Shown here: piece by piece, positions 33,275 through 44,699 of the stretch
Layout of the letters: every line of letters begins with the position of its first letter
Position numbering within the stretch: the first letter of the stretch is position 1
Assembly: GCA_051453625.1 (NCBI GenBank)
Contig: JBOZIK010000001.1
Location: 138,363,242-138,427,241 of the forward strand
Reading direction: 5' to 3'
DNA: 64,000 nucleotides
Origin: Welwitschia mirabilis
Taxonomy: Eukaryota > Gnetophyta > Gnetopsida > Welwitschiales
Notes under the pieces: model-generated
Seen by the model: the letters and a program-made list of their open reading frames with translations, nothing else
Told to the model about the DNA's origin: nothing
Databases searched by the model: none
Translations under genes and position numbers: made by a program

Positions 33275-34229
33275 TGAGTTTGAATCTTTCTTATTTGATG
33301 AAATAAAATCTTATTTTAATAAAATAACCTAATATTCAACAAATCGAAAGGTAGTTAAGCATTAATTAGACCTATAATTGAAGTATGGAATATGATCAAG
33401 TTGAATTCACTTAAGATACTAAAACATCTATTATTGTTAAAGCTTATTAAAGTAGAAATGGAAAATTTATCAATCTTTCAAGCACTTAATCAAGCATCAA
33501 GCACAAAATGGAGCATAAATGAAGCATACTAAAAATGAATCTTTAATTTGATGGAATTATATTCATCTCTTCTAGAGTTATTATGCTCCTCTAAAATTTA
33601 TGCTTATTTACATTCTTTTATACTTGAANNNNNNNNNNNNNNNNNNNNNNNNNNNNNNNNNNNNNNNNNNNNNNNNNNNNNNNNNNNNNNNNNNNNNNNN
33701 NNNNNNNNNNNNNNNNNNNNNNNNNNNNNNNNNNNNNNNNNNNNNNNNNNNNNNNNNNNNNNNNNNNNNNNNNNNNNNNNNNNNNNNNNNNNNNNNNNNN
33801 NNNNNNNNNNNNNNNNNNNNNNNNNNNNNNNNNNNNNNNNNNNNNNNNNNNNNNNNNNNNNNNNNNNNNNNNNNNNNNNNNNNNNNNNNNNNNNNNNNNN
33901 NNNNNNNNNNNNNNNNNNNNNNNNNNNNNNNNNNNNNNNNNNNNNNNNNNNNNNNNNNNNNNNNNNNNNNNNNNNNNNNNNNNNNNNNNNNNNNNNNNNN
34001 NNNNNNNNNNNNNNNNNNNNNNNNNNNNNNNNNNNNNNNNNNNNNNNNNNNNNNNNNNNNNNNNNNNNNNNNNNNNNNNNNNNNNNNNNNNNNNNNNNNN
34101 NNNNNNNNNNNNNNNNNNNNNNNNNNNNNNNNNNNNNGCCAATTTCTTTTTCTTAAAAACATAACTTCCAAAAACGTATGTTGACATAACATGGAAAATA
34201 AACCTATCTAACTAATTGACACTAAGGCA
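33275..34229 (-). repeat. 3' LTR of copia element C (left copy)
   Basis: Positions 33275-33628 and 34138-34229 align with the right LTR (39008-39492). The 509-N gap between them corresponds to only about 45 bp of the right copy, so the real LTR is near 485 bp. The LTR includes the CACATTGGTTAGGTGG-type block on the minus strand (in the right copy), often seen in copia LTRs. Confidence 0.85.
33629..34137. other. Assembly gap, 509 N, size overestimated
   Basis: Comparison with the other LTR of the same element predicts about 45 missing bases rather than 509. The identical length of the gap at 10797-11305 suggests a scaffolding default or shared estimate. Confidence 0.95.
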
Positions 34230-34239
34230 TACATGAAAT

Positions 34240-34750
34240 TCTTCATATGATAATCCATTCTTTGTAATGATGTAATTAGAATTAGAATCTTTAACTTGAA
34301 TCAAGTTTATCCTTGAAAAGAAATTCTTCATCGTAAATGGAGGTATCCTTCTTATCATGAGACCTATCCATTGTTCTTGTGCTAAAACATACATGGATCT
34401 TAGAATGACTCCCTTAAATTTATCTTTGATGAAATAGTATTTGATTTCAATGTGCTTTGGCATATTGTAAAGGGTATTAAGAAAGTAAAATGGTTGACCT
34501 ATCATCAATAAACATATCATTGACGTCTCCACATTAATTTGTAAGTATTTAATAATTTCAAAATCTAGAATACATGTTGCAAGGAATTAGCTATAGAAAT
34601 ATGTTCATCCTTAGTTGATGACAATGAAACCAAAATTTGTTTTTTTACTTTTCCAATAAATTGGATTATTACCCTAAAAAATTATAGCACTTGAAGTGGA
34701 TTTTCTATCATCTAGACTTTCATCCCAATTAGTGTTAGAAAAATAATATA
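34240..34750 (-). pseudogene. Copia C RNase H remnant
   Basis: The 106-codon minus-strand frame (34532-34212) contains NMPKHIEIKYYFIKDK, matching the RTKHIDIRYHFIRD motif near the end of copia RNase H. VLAQEQ follows (family TEEQLADILTKPL), then a divergent tail that ends at the LTR. Upstream the DSDWAG and CDNxSA parts are too decayed to read with certainty. The domain would degrade template RNA. Position, directly before the LTR, supports the call. Confidence 0.65.
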
Positions 34751-35905
34751 ATATTTTATTTTATTTTTTAAAATTTAAGCCCTAATTCAAAGTTTTTAAC
34801 ACATACCTAGTATAATCAAATGATTTTTTCTTAATTCAACCATAATATACTCATAAATGAAGTTGCAAACTCAATATCTTATCTAGTATGACAAAGAAAC
34901 CTAAGATAACCAATTAAAATTCTATATAGTGATGCATTAATTCTTATTAAGCTATAATTCTTGGTAATTTTTAAATTATAAGATAAAAGTGTTGATGTTA
35001 CCTTTATATCATGAAGGCCATACTTTTCCATGATGGCTTATACAAACTTAGTTTGATGGATGCACATATATTCTTTACCTTGGTTAACTTGAATGCAAAG
35101 AAAAATACTTCAAAATGCCTAAATCTTTCATCTTAAATTCATATGTCATATTCTCTTTGAATTAATCAATCAACCTTGTGAGAATTCAAAGAACACAATA
35201 TCATCAACATAAAGAGAGATCACAATGAACTCACTATTTTTATGTTTGAAATATAATCTATGCTCTAAAATGCATGATTTATAGATTATTTTGATAAGGT
35301 AATTATTAATTATCTTGAAGCATGTCCTTGGAGCTTAATTCAACCATATAGGAACTTTTTTAACTAATAAATCTTGTACTCTTAGCCTTTGATAACATAT
35401 CCTTTAGGCTGCAAAATATATACCTCTTCTTCTAAGTAACCATTAAGGAAAAGCATTGTTTACATTTATTTGACATAGCTTGTGCCCACCATGTATAGCC
35501 AATGAAATCATCATTTTGATTATTTCAAACCTTACCACCAGTGCAAATATTTCTTCATAATTAAATTGTTTCTTTTATTTGTAGCCTCTTACTACCAACC
35601 TTGCCTTGTAATCCTTGACATTATAATTTTCATCTAATTTTGTCTTGTAAATCCATTTTGAATCAACTATCTTCTTACCTTTTGGCCTATTAGCAATCTT
35701 CCATGTATCATTCTTCATTATGACTACCATTTCTTTGTCCATTGTTGCTTTCCAAATTAGAGATGCAAGTGCTTCATCAACTAAATTTGACTCGCTTACT
35801 AATGCTAAATAAGCAACATGAGTATAGTTTACCTGTCTGCTTATAAACCTTCTATTGAAGTTTTGATTAAGCATTTGAATTAGATGAGGATCTTTTAAAA
35901 ATTTA
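34751..35905 (-). pseudogene. Copia C reverse transcriptase remnant
   Basis: The 99-codon open piece (35874-35575) holds the RT start: LVDEALASLIWKATMDKEM, KNDTWKIANRPKGKKIV, SKWIYKTKLDENYNVKDY and ARLVVRGYK. Later pieces read AFLNGYLEEEVYILQPKG and ISLYVDDIVFFEF, with YVDD intact near 35.2 kb. The motif-A aspartate is Asn (codon 35464-35466, INVNNAF in place of LDVKSAF). The trailing segment KYGLHDIKVTSTLL matches the post-RT linker. Several frameshifts separate the pieces. The family is clearly Ty1/copia RT, which copies element RNA into DNA. Confidence 0.85.
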
Positions 35906-35989
35906 ATGAAATTTGTGCTTGATTGAAGGTGGCTTTTGGTTTACATTATTTTCTTCATCCATGAAAGATCCAAGTCCAAAATTAAATCC

Positions 35990-36800
35990 ATCAAACTTTA
36001 CATATTTTGAAATGAAATATTCTAATTGATAGGATTAAAATAATGGTATGCATAATATTTGATATCATAGCCAATAAAAATATATTTTTTATTTCTTTCA
36101 TTTAGCTTTAATGTTAATTAATTTAAAATATGCATCTAACATATGCAACCAAATATTTTTATATGATATAGCACTTGTGCTCTTTTGAAAATAATCTCAT
36201 AAGGTGTCTTACATTAATTGCCTAATGTAATAGCTCTATTAAGAAGATAATTTGCTATTGCAATGGCCTCACTCTAATGTGTAGTTGGCAACTTAGCTTG
36301 AGAAATCCAAAATCTAGCCCTTTCTTATATTATGTCATTTTTCCATTCTGTAATGCCATTAGATTAAGGAGAATAGGCACATGTGGTTTACTTTTAAATG
36401 TTACATTCATTACAAAACTACATAGATTCTTCATTCACAAATTCATCACCTTTGTCACTCATAATTGCTTTGATTTTTATGTTTAATTTATTTTCAACAC
36501 TGTTCTTGAAATATTTGAAGATGGAGAAAGCCTCATTTTTGAATTCAATAAGAAAGACCAAGAATATCTTAAATAATCATCGATAATAAATCCAAAAATA
36601 CCTAGAGCCTTTGAATGTAGAAGTTCTTAGTGGCCTAGTAATATTCATGTGAACTAGCTTTAATGGTTGTATATTTCTCTCCATTGTGCTATTATGAGAA
36701 CCTGCCTTTTGTTTGCCTTTAATGCATGTTTCATATATTTCATTTAGAATGGAAGATAATTTGATTTTCAACACACTTTATTCCTTTTTCATCATCATAA
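35990..36800 (-). pseudogene. Copia C integrase remnant
   Basis: The 65-codon open piece (36774-36577) has YETCIKGKQKAGSH (the CxxC end of the HHCC finger and the KQxxxxF motif, degenerate), LVHMNITRPLRTS (family LVHTDICGPM, with the first catalytic Asp changed to Asn), and FKGSRYFWIYY. Near 36.45 kb the sequence reads KAIMSDKGDEFVN, where the second catalytic Asp is retained (family RSDRGGEF). YSP-SNGITEWKN stands for TPQQNGVAERKN, with the Glu retained. Stops and shifts break the frame. It lies between protease and RT as expected. Confidence 0.8.
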
Positions 36801-36949
36801 TATTTTAATATGTGTAACAGTCTAATCTCATATGTCATAAAATTGAATCATTTTTAATCAAAAGAGACATAGGAATTAATTCTGACCTTTTTAGTGCTTA
36901 TTATTTATGTAAGATAATTAATGCATAAATCTAATTTGTTAGTCTGTTT

Positions 36950-37262
36950 AGATTATATGTAATGCCTTGTTTATCTCTAATTATGTAATCGACCTCATCA
37001 AATAAAACTTTGATTTCTTTTACCACCATTTATCCAACAAAAAGAAGAGAATTAAACAAATTTAAAAAATAAAAAACATCATTGAACTTAATGTACCTAC
37101 CATCATTTAAGGTAAGATTAACATTACCAATGCCTTCAACTTTAATAAGTGTAACATCTTACACTTTAATAGGACTTAAATCCATGGGCTTAAAATTTTA
37201 AAATATGTCTCTATAAGGTGTCATGTAATTGGAACAACCACTATCAAAAACCCATGTAGAAG
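36950..37262 (-). pseudogene. Copia C protease remnant
   Basis: On the minus strand from about 37255 the sequence reads STWVFDSGCSNYMTPYRDIF, the copia protease active site with an intact DSG triad and the following Cys/Tyr/Met motif. It continues VEGIGNVNLTLNDGRYIKFNDVFYF, the family's second half (VxGxGxVxLxxxDGxxxxLxDVLYVPxL). One TAA and one TAA/TGA-type stop interrupt it. The enzyme cleaves the Gag-Pol polyprotein. It directly follows the zinc-knuckle end of gag. Confidence 0.82.
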
Positions 37263-37299
37263 AATCAAGATATTTTTAGTGATTGTTGATTAATTTAAA

Positions 37300-38280
37300 G
37301 GCCCTCTTTTACTTCCTTTTCCTTTATCATTTTTCACCTGTGATGAAGTTTAGAAACCATCATCTACGAATTTAGATGTATTGTCTTCAATTTCAAGGAT
37401 GAAAAGCTAATCTTTCATCAATTATTCTTTAGTATGACTTGATTTTTCATAATTTGTGCACCAAACATAACTTTTCTTTGACTTTAATTTTTTCCATATG
37501 ATGAAGGTTTATTGGAAGAGAAATTTCCTCTTCCTCTAAAATTGTATTGTCTTCTACCTCTTGGATTTGAACCTCTTCCTCTTTGTTGTCCTCTAAAACT
37601 ATAATTTTCACCTCTAACATTCTAAAACTTTTATGTCTCTTTCCCTCTTTCACTTTGATAATTTATTCTTCCTTTATCTCTTTTGTTTTTTCCTCCTATA
37701 ACATGTTGATTTCTTGCTAAAAAAGCATTATTATTTGAGCTGTCATATATTTTCAAATCCCTCAAGGTCATTAATTGAGTAACTAACTTATTGATTATGT
37801 AGACATTAAGATCCTTGATTTGGAAAGTGGTGATCATGCACTACCTGTTTCTATGATCATTATAGAATGACCGAATTAACTTATTAAGTGATTTTCCTCT
37901 TTAAATATAAACATCATTAAATTTCTTTGTATACCTCATTTTCTTGATTTATCTATTTTGAACTGTGATTTTAAATTCTGGTTGAATTTGATTCCAATGC
38001 TTCTTACATGTGCCTCTTATAATTATTCTTGTATCCATAAATTTTAATATTGAAGTGTATATTACAATTTTAGCTAATGAATCTTTCTTATGTTTTATTT
38101 TTTGTTCTTTATTCAAGACATTCAAATTTATAGGAGATAAAAATATATTTTCTACAACATTCTAACACTCATTGATTTGTAATAAAGATTTCATCAAATG
38201 AGATTAGTATGAGAAATCTTGTAATCCATTGAAAATGATAGGGTACTTTGAAATTTTCTAGCCATGAACTTAGAGCTGAA
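37300..38280 (-). pseudogene. Copia C gag remnant
   Basis: The minus strand shows, across frames, a Gag-like helical region, then TTFQIKDLNVYIINKLVTQL and SNNNAFLARNQH. An Arg/Gly-rich RNA-binding stretch follows (RGRGSNPRGRRQYNFRGRG near 37.55-37.6 kb). A degenerate zinc knuckle near 37.45 kb reads WCTNYEKSSHTKE, where a CxxCxxxGHxxxxC motif is expected. The two 68-codon open pieces at 37.45-37.84 kb are frames of this gag; the 37653-37447 piece is the Arg/Gly region read out of register. Gag forms the particle. Several stops disable it. Confidence 0.65.
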
Positions 38281-39007
38281 TTAAAACAAATTTTCTTTTA
38301 ATAAATAAATATCCAGAATCCTAGATTTTAAAATGATCTGTTAATCTTCTATGTTTAATATCAATTTGTTAGTAGAAGCCTAGTAAGCCCAATTGATTTA
38401 AGCTAATTTGAGTTCAAAATATATTGGATGTTGAAAGGTTTATATAGAATGCACAAATGTTTTTAATGTATCAGACATCTTTTTTGAGTTTCATGAGTTA
38501 AAAAAGACATCTTTTATGTATCAAACATTTATGCTAAAATTTAATTCTCTATAATTAAATTTCTATTCTATAAAGATGTTTTTGAAACTAATATATGTAT
38601 ATCCTTTTGGTGACTTAAAAATTAACTTTATAAAGACATCTTTGATGTTAAAAGATGTTTATTTTGTGAATCATAGATGTGTATCTATTGAAAGACATCT
38701 ATCCTACAAGTTAGTTTTGAAATAAGATCTAAAAAACACCTTAGTTTTAAAATAAGATCTGAAAAACACCAAAATGAAATTCTAATGGCGAAATTTGAAG
38801 GCTAACACATGTACTATCATATGTCTAGGATAAGTAAAACATTTAAAAGTGATTTTGAATTCTTAAAGACAACATTCTTTCATGATTGTTAATCAAATAT
38901 GAAAATCATTTACTCTTTTTATAACATATTACAAATATCACTTTAAATGATTAAATCCTTTGAGAAATCTTTAAAGATCATCAAGATTTAACTAAATTTC
39001 ATAACTA
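38281..39007 (-). other. Leader region of copia C with reiterated AGATGTCT motif
   Basis: Between gag and the 5' LTR lie about 730 bp. On the minus strand it contains many AAGATGTCTTT-like strings (plus strand AAGACATCTTT near 38470, 38500, 38635, 38690), a TATA-like CTATATAAACC (about 38440), and a PBS-like TTGATATTAAAC right of which TGTTAG starts on the plus strand (38367). This could be a separate solo LTR (38367-39007) sitting in the leader. Left and right LTRs of copia C do not share it. Confidence 0.4.
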
Positions 39008-39492
39008 TGAGTTTGAATATTTTTTATTTATTGATATTAACTCTTATTTCAATAAAATAACCTAATATTTAATAAATCTAAAGGTATTTAGGAATTAAAT
39101 AAACCTATAATTAAAGTATGGAACATGATCAAGCTAAATTCACTTAAGCTACTAAAACATCTATTGTTGTTGAAGCTTATTAAAGAATAAATTGAGCATT
39201 TATCAATCTTTCAAGCATTGAATCAAGCATCAAGTACAAAATGAAGCATAAATAAGGAACACTAGAAATGATTTTTCAATTTAATAGAATTGTAGTCATC
39301 TCTTTAAGAGGTATCATGCTTCTCTAAAATTTATGTTTATTTACATGCTTTTACACTTGAAGTGGGTGACATTCCATTCCACCTAACCAATGTGGAATAA
39401 ATCCCTTTTCCTTTTCTTAAAAACATAACTTCCAAAAAACTATGTTGATAAACATAGAAAATAAACCTATCTAACTAATTGACACTAAGGCA
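39008..39492 (-). repeat. 5' LTR of copia element C (right copy)
   Basis: A complete copy of about 485 bp, starting TGAG on the plus strand and ending GGCA. It aligns with 33275-34229 throughout except for the N gap there. It contains a CCACATTGGTTAGGTGGAAT block on the minus strand and A+T-rich promoter-like sequence, but no certain TATA box. Confidence 0.85.
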
Positions 39493-39599
39493 TATATGAA
39501 AAACAACATTTATAACATTATGATGGTCATATTGGACCACATAATATGATATTTCTCTCTACTTTTTTTTATCTTATCTATAAACTTGCTTTTCTTGTA

Positions 39600-40250
39600 A
39601 GCTATTTCATCCCCTTTTTTATGATCCTAATTTACTATATGTTAGCCTCTGAAATGATAAAACAGATCATCTACAAAATAGCTAATGAGGATTACCATCC
39701 TATGTAATGATATAAATTTTTCTCACTCCTTGATTATATACTTTGTAAAACATTCAAATAATGATAAAGGGGATCCCCTTATTATAATACCTTCTCATGT
39801 TAAAGTACTCATGGGTTTTCTAATTTAACTTTAAAGTGAACTTAACTATTTTATGCATTTGCACTACCAATCTAATGAGCTCTACTAGTAAACATTTATT
39901 TCTTTGGATATATTCTAGAAAAATCTAATAAATACTATCATAAGAATTTTGGATATTTAATTTTAAATTATGATTACCTTTCTTTCTAGCTTGTAATAGG
40001 TGGAAAATTTCATGGTTAAAAATTACCTGATCAAGAATACTGAGGTTTTTAAGGAATCTTTTCTAATTTAGTATTACTATTATTTTTATATAAGGCCTAA
40101 TCCTACTAAGTAAACCTCTTTAAAACAATTTGTATAAACATTACAAACCTAGTAAGTCTATATTCTTAACTTCTTTTACTTCCACGATTTTTGGTATCGT
40201 AATGATATGGGTGTTATTCACACCATAATGGAAGATCCATCCTATGACAC
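39600..40250 (-). pseudogene. LINE reverse transcriptase core remnant
   Basis: The minus strand reads THIITIPKIVEVKEVKNIDL (family ALIPKxxxPxxxxDFRPISL), CLYKLF and LLSRIRPYI (family YKIISKILxNRLKP), then LSILDQVIFNHEIFHLLQ (family QISDNILIAHEILH). LKLNIQNSYDSIY follows (family IKLDMSKAYDRVEW; the catalytic Asp is Asn), then GSPLSLFECF (family QGDPLSPYLF) and YFVDDL (family FADD; 39666-39677, both Asp kept). Frame changes occur at several points. The enzyme would prime on nicked chromosomal DNA. Copia element C cuts the gene shortly after FVDD. Confidence 0.8.
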
Positions 40251-40849
40251 TATATTAAAATCCATTTCCAAATATTTTCTTATCATCTTTCAATATTTCA
40301 AAAAATATTTCACTATTAAACCATCTATACATAGGTTATGATTAAGCTCCATCCTCTTTAAGACTTTTTAGATCTTAGTCTTTTTCAAGTTCCTTAAGGG
40401 AATCCCCCTACCATGAGTCTATTCACAACATTAAGGAAGTACTAATCCTAGATTCTATCCATAACTTATATAAACTCTCTATAAACACTTATTAAACATT
40501 ATATTACTTATAACATTTGTATTTCTAATGAATTTTATTAATTGTATTAATTTATCTTCTAGAATTAACCACTCTAAATTATAATTTTGAGTTTTTATCT
40601 CCATTGCTTAACTAATTCATAAGAGTCCTTTAATACAAATTCATTTATTCTTTCTTTCTTAAATAATATATTTTTTACAATTTCCTTTATTCCTTTTCTT
40701 ATAGATCTATACCTTATTGTTAATCTCTATGGATCTTTTTAATCTCTTCCTTAACTATTTACTTTTATTGGAACCTTCTTTCTAAGGAGTTTCTCTTGTC
40801 CTTTAGCTAGTATTTGAGTCTTCTAAGGTTCTGTTGTAATATCAAGTTG

Positions 40850-41620
40850 GGATTTATGTGGTCATTTATCAACTATTATTTTATAAACTATTTAAGTTCA
40901 TCTTACTATAGCCACATATTTTTAAAGGATAAGTGGACTTTCTTAACTCTCTTTCTCTCTTGCATAAGACATATTGATCTATGATCTAAAATCCACATAT
41001 ATTACCTATTAGCACCTAGTTTATATAACACCAAATTCTTATTTATTCTTGATAATATCCTTTTTAAGCTTTTTCTTTGATGAGGTCATGGAAAATTTAT
41101 TTGTTGAATAAGGAGGTCTACTTAAATCTAGTGAAGAAATAAGTTCTTCTAATTTCATCACTTCTAAGTTCATCCACCTATTGCATCCTTATTTTTCCTT
41201 CATATAATGTTTAAAAAAATATTTATTCATAATTCAGTACTAATTCTTAACCTCTTAACCTTTTCTTAAATTTTTTTCTAGAATTTACTCTTCTCTATTA
41301 GGATTTTGAGTTCATCAATTTTACAAAGCTACAATTTAAAACCATTTTTTATTTTTTGCTTTATTATACTCATATCCTTCCTAAGAAATATTAGTAATCC
41401 CCCATATTTTCCAAATTTAGGGACCCACTCCAAATTTCAAACCTTGCTAAGACTATGCAAAACATCTACATTTTGAGTTTTAGTCTCCTACAGACATATT
41501 ATTCCAACCTATTTACTATTAATAAATTCCTTTAAACCTATAATATTTTAGACCTCTTTCATGTCTCTAATGTTCTAGCTAATAATATTAATTTGTGTTT
41601 TTCTTTGGAAGGCTTAACTG
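40850..41620 (-). pseudogene. LINE endonuclease remnant
   Basis: From about 41590 downward the minus strand reads NIIS-NIRDM (family NIISWNIRGL), KEFINSK and ICL-ET-T (family CLQETKT), and YGGLLIFLRKDMSI (family GGIWILWRKDxxxV). About 600 bp further comes HLSFKNMWL--DELK (family PFRFENMWLxHPxFK), the linker before RT. Trp and Gln codons of the family are stops here (TAG), again consistent with C-to-T or G-to-A decay. The apurinic-type endonuclease nicks target DNA for target-primed reverse transcription. Confidence 0.75.
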
Positions 41621-41989
41621 ACATATCTAATAGATTTTCCTATGGCCTATTTACTATATTTTTAGTTCCCTTATTTTTAGCTTTATCTACTATATCTAGT
41701 CTTTCTATTTTCTTCATTAATATCTTTTTATCTATACTTTGATAGCTTGATTTTGTTTTTTGATCATTTGAATTATTACTTTTCAAAAAAAAATAATAAA
41801 TTCTCTCTACTCTTTTTAGCTATCTTAGGCTAATTTTTCTTTGGCTATGGATTTTTCCTTTAAGGCCTCTTTAATATGCCCTTCTTACCTATAGCCTTCT
41901 AATCCTACTGTTACTTATTTCATTCTCTTGATATTGGCTTAACTATAATTTTAATTCTAATAACCATTTGAAAGCCTTATACATTCTTT

Positions 41990-42600
41990 TTTAACATATA
42001 TTCCTTTGATATATGTCTAAACTTCCTATAATATAGGCATTTTTTTACATAGTTCTTACTAAAATGTTCTTATTTATTGCACTTATCATATTTATTTTTT
42101 TTTAAGTGAAGGAAAAAATATCTCTAAGTGCCCTACTTCACATAAAATAAAATAAGGAGGTAGAATATTTTTATATCCTATTTCTACCTTTTCTATTCCA
42201 TAATTGTGTAAGATCTTAAAACTGCTCATATTTTTAGTTAGCTACAATCCAATTCATGCATAAAATCTAATAAGAATCAAACTTGTCCACTAATAGGCTT
42301 TATCTTTATCACCTCTCCAAGGTTGGATGCTAAGCCTTTTAGAAATTCTAGATTTCATATAGCTAAGTTCACTCTTCTCGTTTACCTAAATTAATAGCAT
42401 TTGAAAAAATTTATTGAAATCATCACCTAAATGCCAATGAATTATGGAAAGACCCTTAGCTCTAAAATGTTGAGGATCCCTTAACATCATGTTGTTTAGT
42501 TCTTTCTCCAATTTAAAATTAAGAAAAATCAAGTCATTTGCAAGGGTCTATGATCTAAACCAAATTAGTCCATGCTCATTTCATTATAATATAATTTCTT
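41990..42600 (-). pseudogene. LINE ORF1 remnant (DUF4283-like, zinc knuckle)
   Basis: The minus strand around 42.55-42.4 kb reads LEKELNNMMLRDPQHFRAK and LSIIHWHLGDDFNKFF, corresponding to the DUF4283 pattern (VLRGGPWxFxxxxLxLxxWxPxFDP). At 42.2-42.1 kb VEIGYKNILPPYFILCEVGH matches the segment before the knuckle (VEYEWLPPFCxxCxxxGH). Downstream, repeated degenerate CCHC motifs read KCNK-EHFSKNYVKKC and YYRKFRHISKEY. These ORF1 proteins bind LINE RNA. Conservation is weak, so the call leans on order relative to the endonuclease. Confidence 0.55.
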
Positions 42601-42950
42601 ATCGCTTCTCTGTTTGATTTCAATCTGGCACATACCAAATGGCCCACAATACTATACTTACAGAATTCCTCCATAGTTATGAAGTGTTCTAGAGACATCC
42701 TAATTTTGAAATTTCCATTTTTCTTAAATAAATACATAATAGAGGGCTTCATGGATACACATCATATAGGAATCACTCTAGACTCCTCTGCATCTCTAGA
42801 CTACTTCTTATTCTAACCTACTACTAGATTATATGAAACTAGATACCTTCTCAGTAGCAAGTTTTACTTCATCTATACTATCCTTTTGATAGTCTTATCT
42901 TAATGTGTCTTCTACTATTCTCCCCTCCTTTGGCTCGCACTCTTGAGGTT

Positions 42951-44699
42951 AGCATTTAGCCTTGCTTCTTTTACCAACTCCTCATATTATATTACATCTA
43001 AAAGTACTTGATTCATAAAATATTATTTCTAATTAGAATTGAAAAAATTATCTTATTATACCACATGCCAATTTTAAAATTAATGCATAGGAAAATATTT
43101 ATTCTTCTAATGCATATTGTACAATATTCAATGCATGTTTTAAATTGATCAAATATATTTATAAGACTATGAAGGATTAAGAAGAAACTAGCATAAGGAT
43201 ATGATAATTAACCTTTATAATTAAAGTAAGCAAATTACTCATCCTACATAGATGAATGAGTTATAAATATGATTTCCTCTTGTAATTCATACATCACAGT
43301 CATTTATCACTCAATCTCAACCACCTTGTCAATGACCAATCATATATAATTCAACATGATTAGTCTTATTCAATTTAATGTAATCATATTAAAGAATAAG
43401 CAAAATGATGTGTATGATCTTTAACCAATTAAATTAAAAACTTTGATTTATCATTTTGTTCTGAATAGCTTCCTAGCCTCTAATTTTTATTTTTATAAAA
43501 GTTCATGCTATCAAATTCCCTTGTCATTCTTTTATCTTCTTTTCTTCTCTACTTATCCTCTTGCTTTTGAGTATAGAGCTTAGATCATGAAGCTTAGAGC
43601 TTGAATCTAAGAATATTGAATCTTAAGACTTTATCAAATTTTCATTAATATTCATCAAGTAGTAGTGTTTAATCATTACTTTTCTAAATGGGTATTTTCT
43701 ACTTATTATGTTCCTATGTTGTCTTTTTTTCACAAATAAATTACCATCATAATAGAGTATTTAATTAGGCCATCACATACTCTTATTGTAATGTTTCTTG
43801 TATCAAAATTATCTCTCTCATTATGCTTAAACCAAGATAAGGGAGATATTTAAGGGATCTATTTACATGCGTGGTTAATGATGTTACTAATGAAAAGTTT
43901 TGGCAAAGTGATAAAGAGGTTAACTATAATATCTATGTTTTCATGTTCATAATGAATTATTTAGTAATTTTGATAATTCAATTATGAATTATATGTATAT
44001 TAGGATACTCTTATTATGGTGGATTATCTAAGCCTTAAATTTCATTTATGCTAGGTACTCCTTTATGTTAATACTAAGGCTCATTGAGTTTGTTTACTTT
44101 AAATTAATCCTATGAACTTATTTTTTAATGTATACTTATACTAGTTGAAATTTACTTCGTATATTACATTAGATTAATTTGGTTAAGTATTACTATTTTC
44201 AAATATAATTGTCCAAATTTTTTATGGATTTTTGTGTTTTTATTATAAATAGAGTTTAATTTTTTAAAATGATAATAGATCTTAAGAATAATATAACTAA
44301 TTAAATATTGAATAAAATGTAATAATACCTTTTATAATTATAATATTTAGTTCAAGTTACAAAAAATTAAGAATAGTAATTTTTCTAAGATTTAATAATT
44401 TTTAGAAATTAATTTAAGAGAATGACTCCAAAGATAAATAAAAAAAGCAATAAGATATTCGTTTACATTTAAAGAATTAATAATTTATATGTTATAATAA
44501 ATTATTATTCTATGTTATAGAAAATCGAATAATATTTCTAAAGAATCCTTTATCAATTAAAAATTTAATGTAGTTTAAAAGTTGTAATATATTTAGTGTA
44601 GTATGGTATTATAATAGCTTTAAAAATTTAAATAATTTTTACACTTAAATTATGATCTTAGAAAATATATTCATAGGAGTTAAAATTTAATATATTTAA
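42951..44699. other. Unassigned stretch with a fragment of the LTR-like repeat
   Basis: No gene seen. Positions about 43815-43945 resemble the two-unit core of the LTR-like repeat family (AAGATAAGGGAGA...TTTAAGGGATC... and a following GGCAAAGTGATAAAGAGG), in the plus-strand direction of copies 1-3. It is a diverged fourth fragment. Confidence 0.4.

Larger units (their letters stand above)
33275..39492 (-). mobile_element. Copia element C inserted in the LINE
   Basis: Two direct copies of an LTR (33275-34229, containing an N gap, and 39008-39492) bound a minus-strand copia internal region with gag, PR, INT, RT and RNase H in that order. Both LTR copies start TGAGTTTGAAT and reach GGCA on the plus strand, so they begin TG and end CA. 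LINE sequence lies immediately outside on both sides. No convincing 5-bp target duplication could be read. Nonsense codons and frameshifts are frequent. The copia lineage is not firmly assigned; the protease site FDSGCSNYMTP and an Arg/Gly-rich Gag tail are its best landmarks. Confidence 0.85.
39493..42950 (-). mobile_element. LINE (L1-type), 5' and RT part
   Basis: Minus-strand order is ORF1-like region (42.6-42.0 kb), endonuclease (41.6-40.9 kb) and RT (40.25-39.6 kb). Immediately left lies copia element C, and the rest of the same LINE continues at 33.27-31.4 kb. Protein motifs are readable but every domain has stops and frameshifts. Total LINE length without the insertion would be roughly 5.3 kb, normal for plant L1 elements. 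The 5' boundary near 42.95 kb is approximate. Confidence 0.8.

Noticed and set aside
38367-39492. Alternative, longer 5' LTR of copia C
   Set aside because: The left LTR copy stops matching at 33275/39008. Taking 38367 as the LTR edge would require truncation of the left copy; the shared 485-bp block is better supported.
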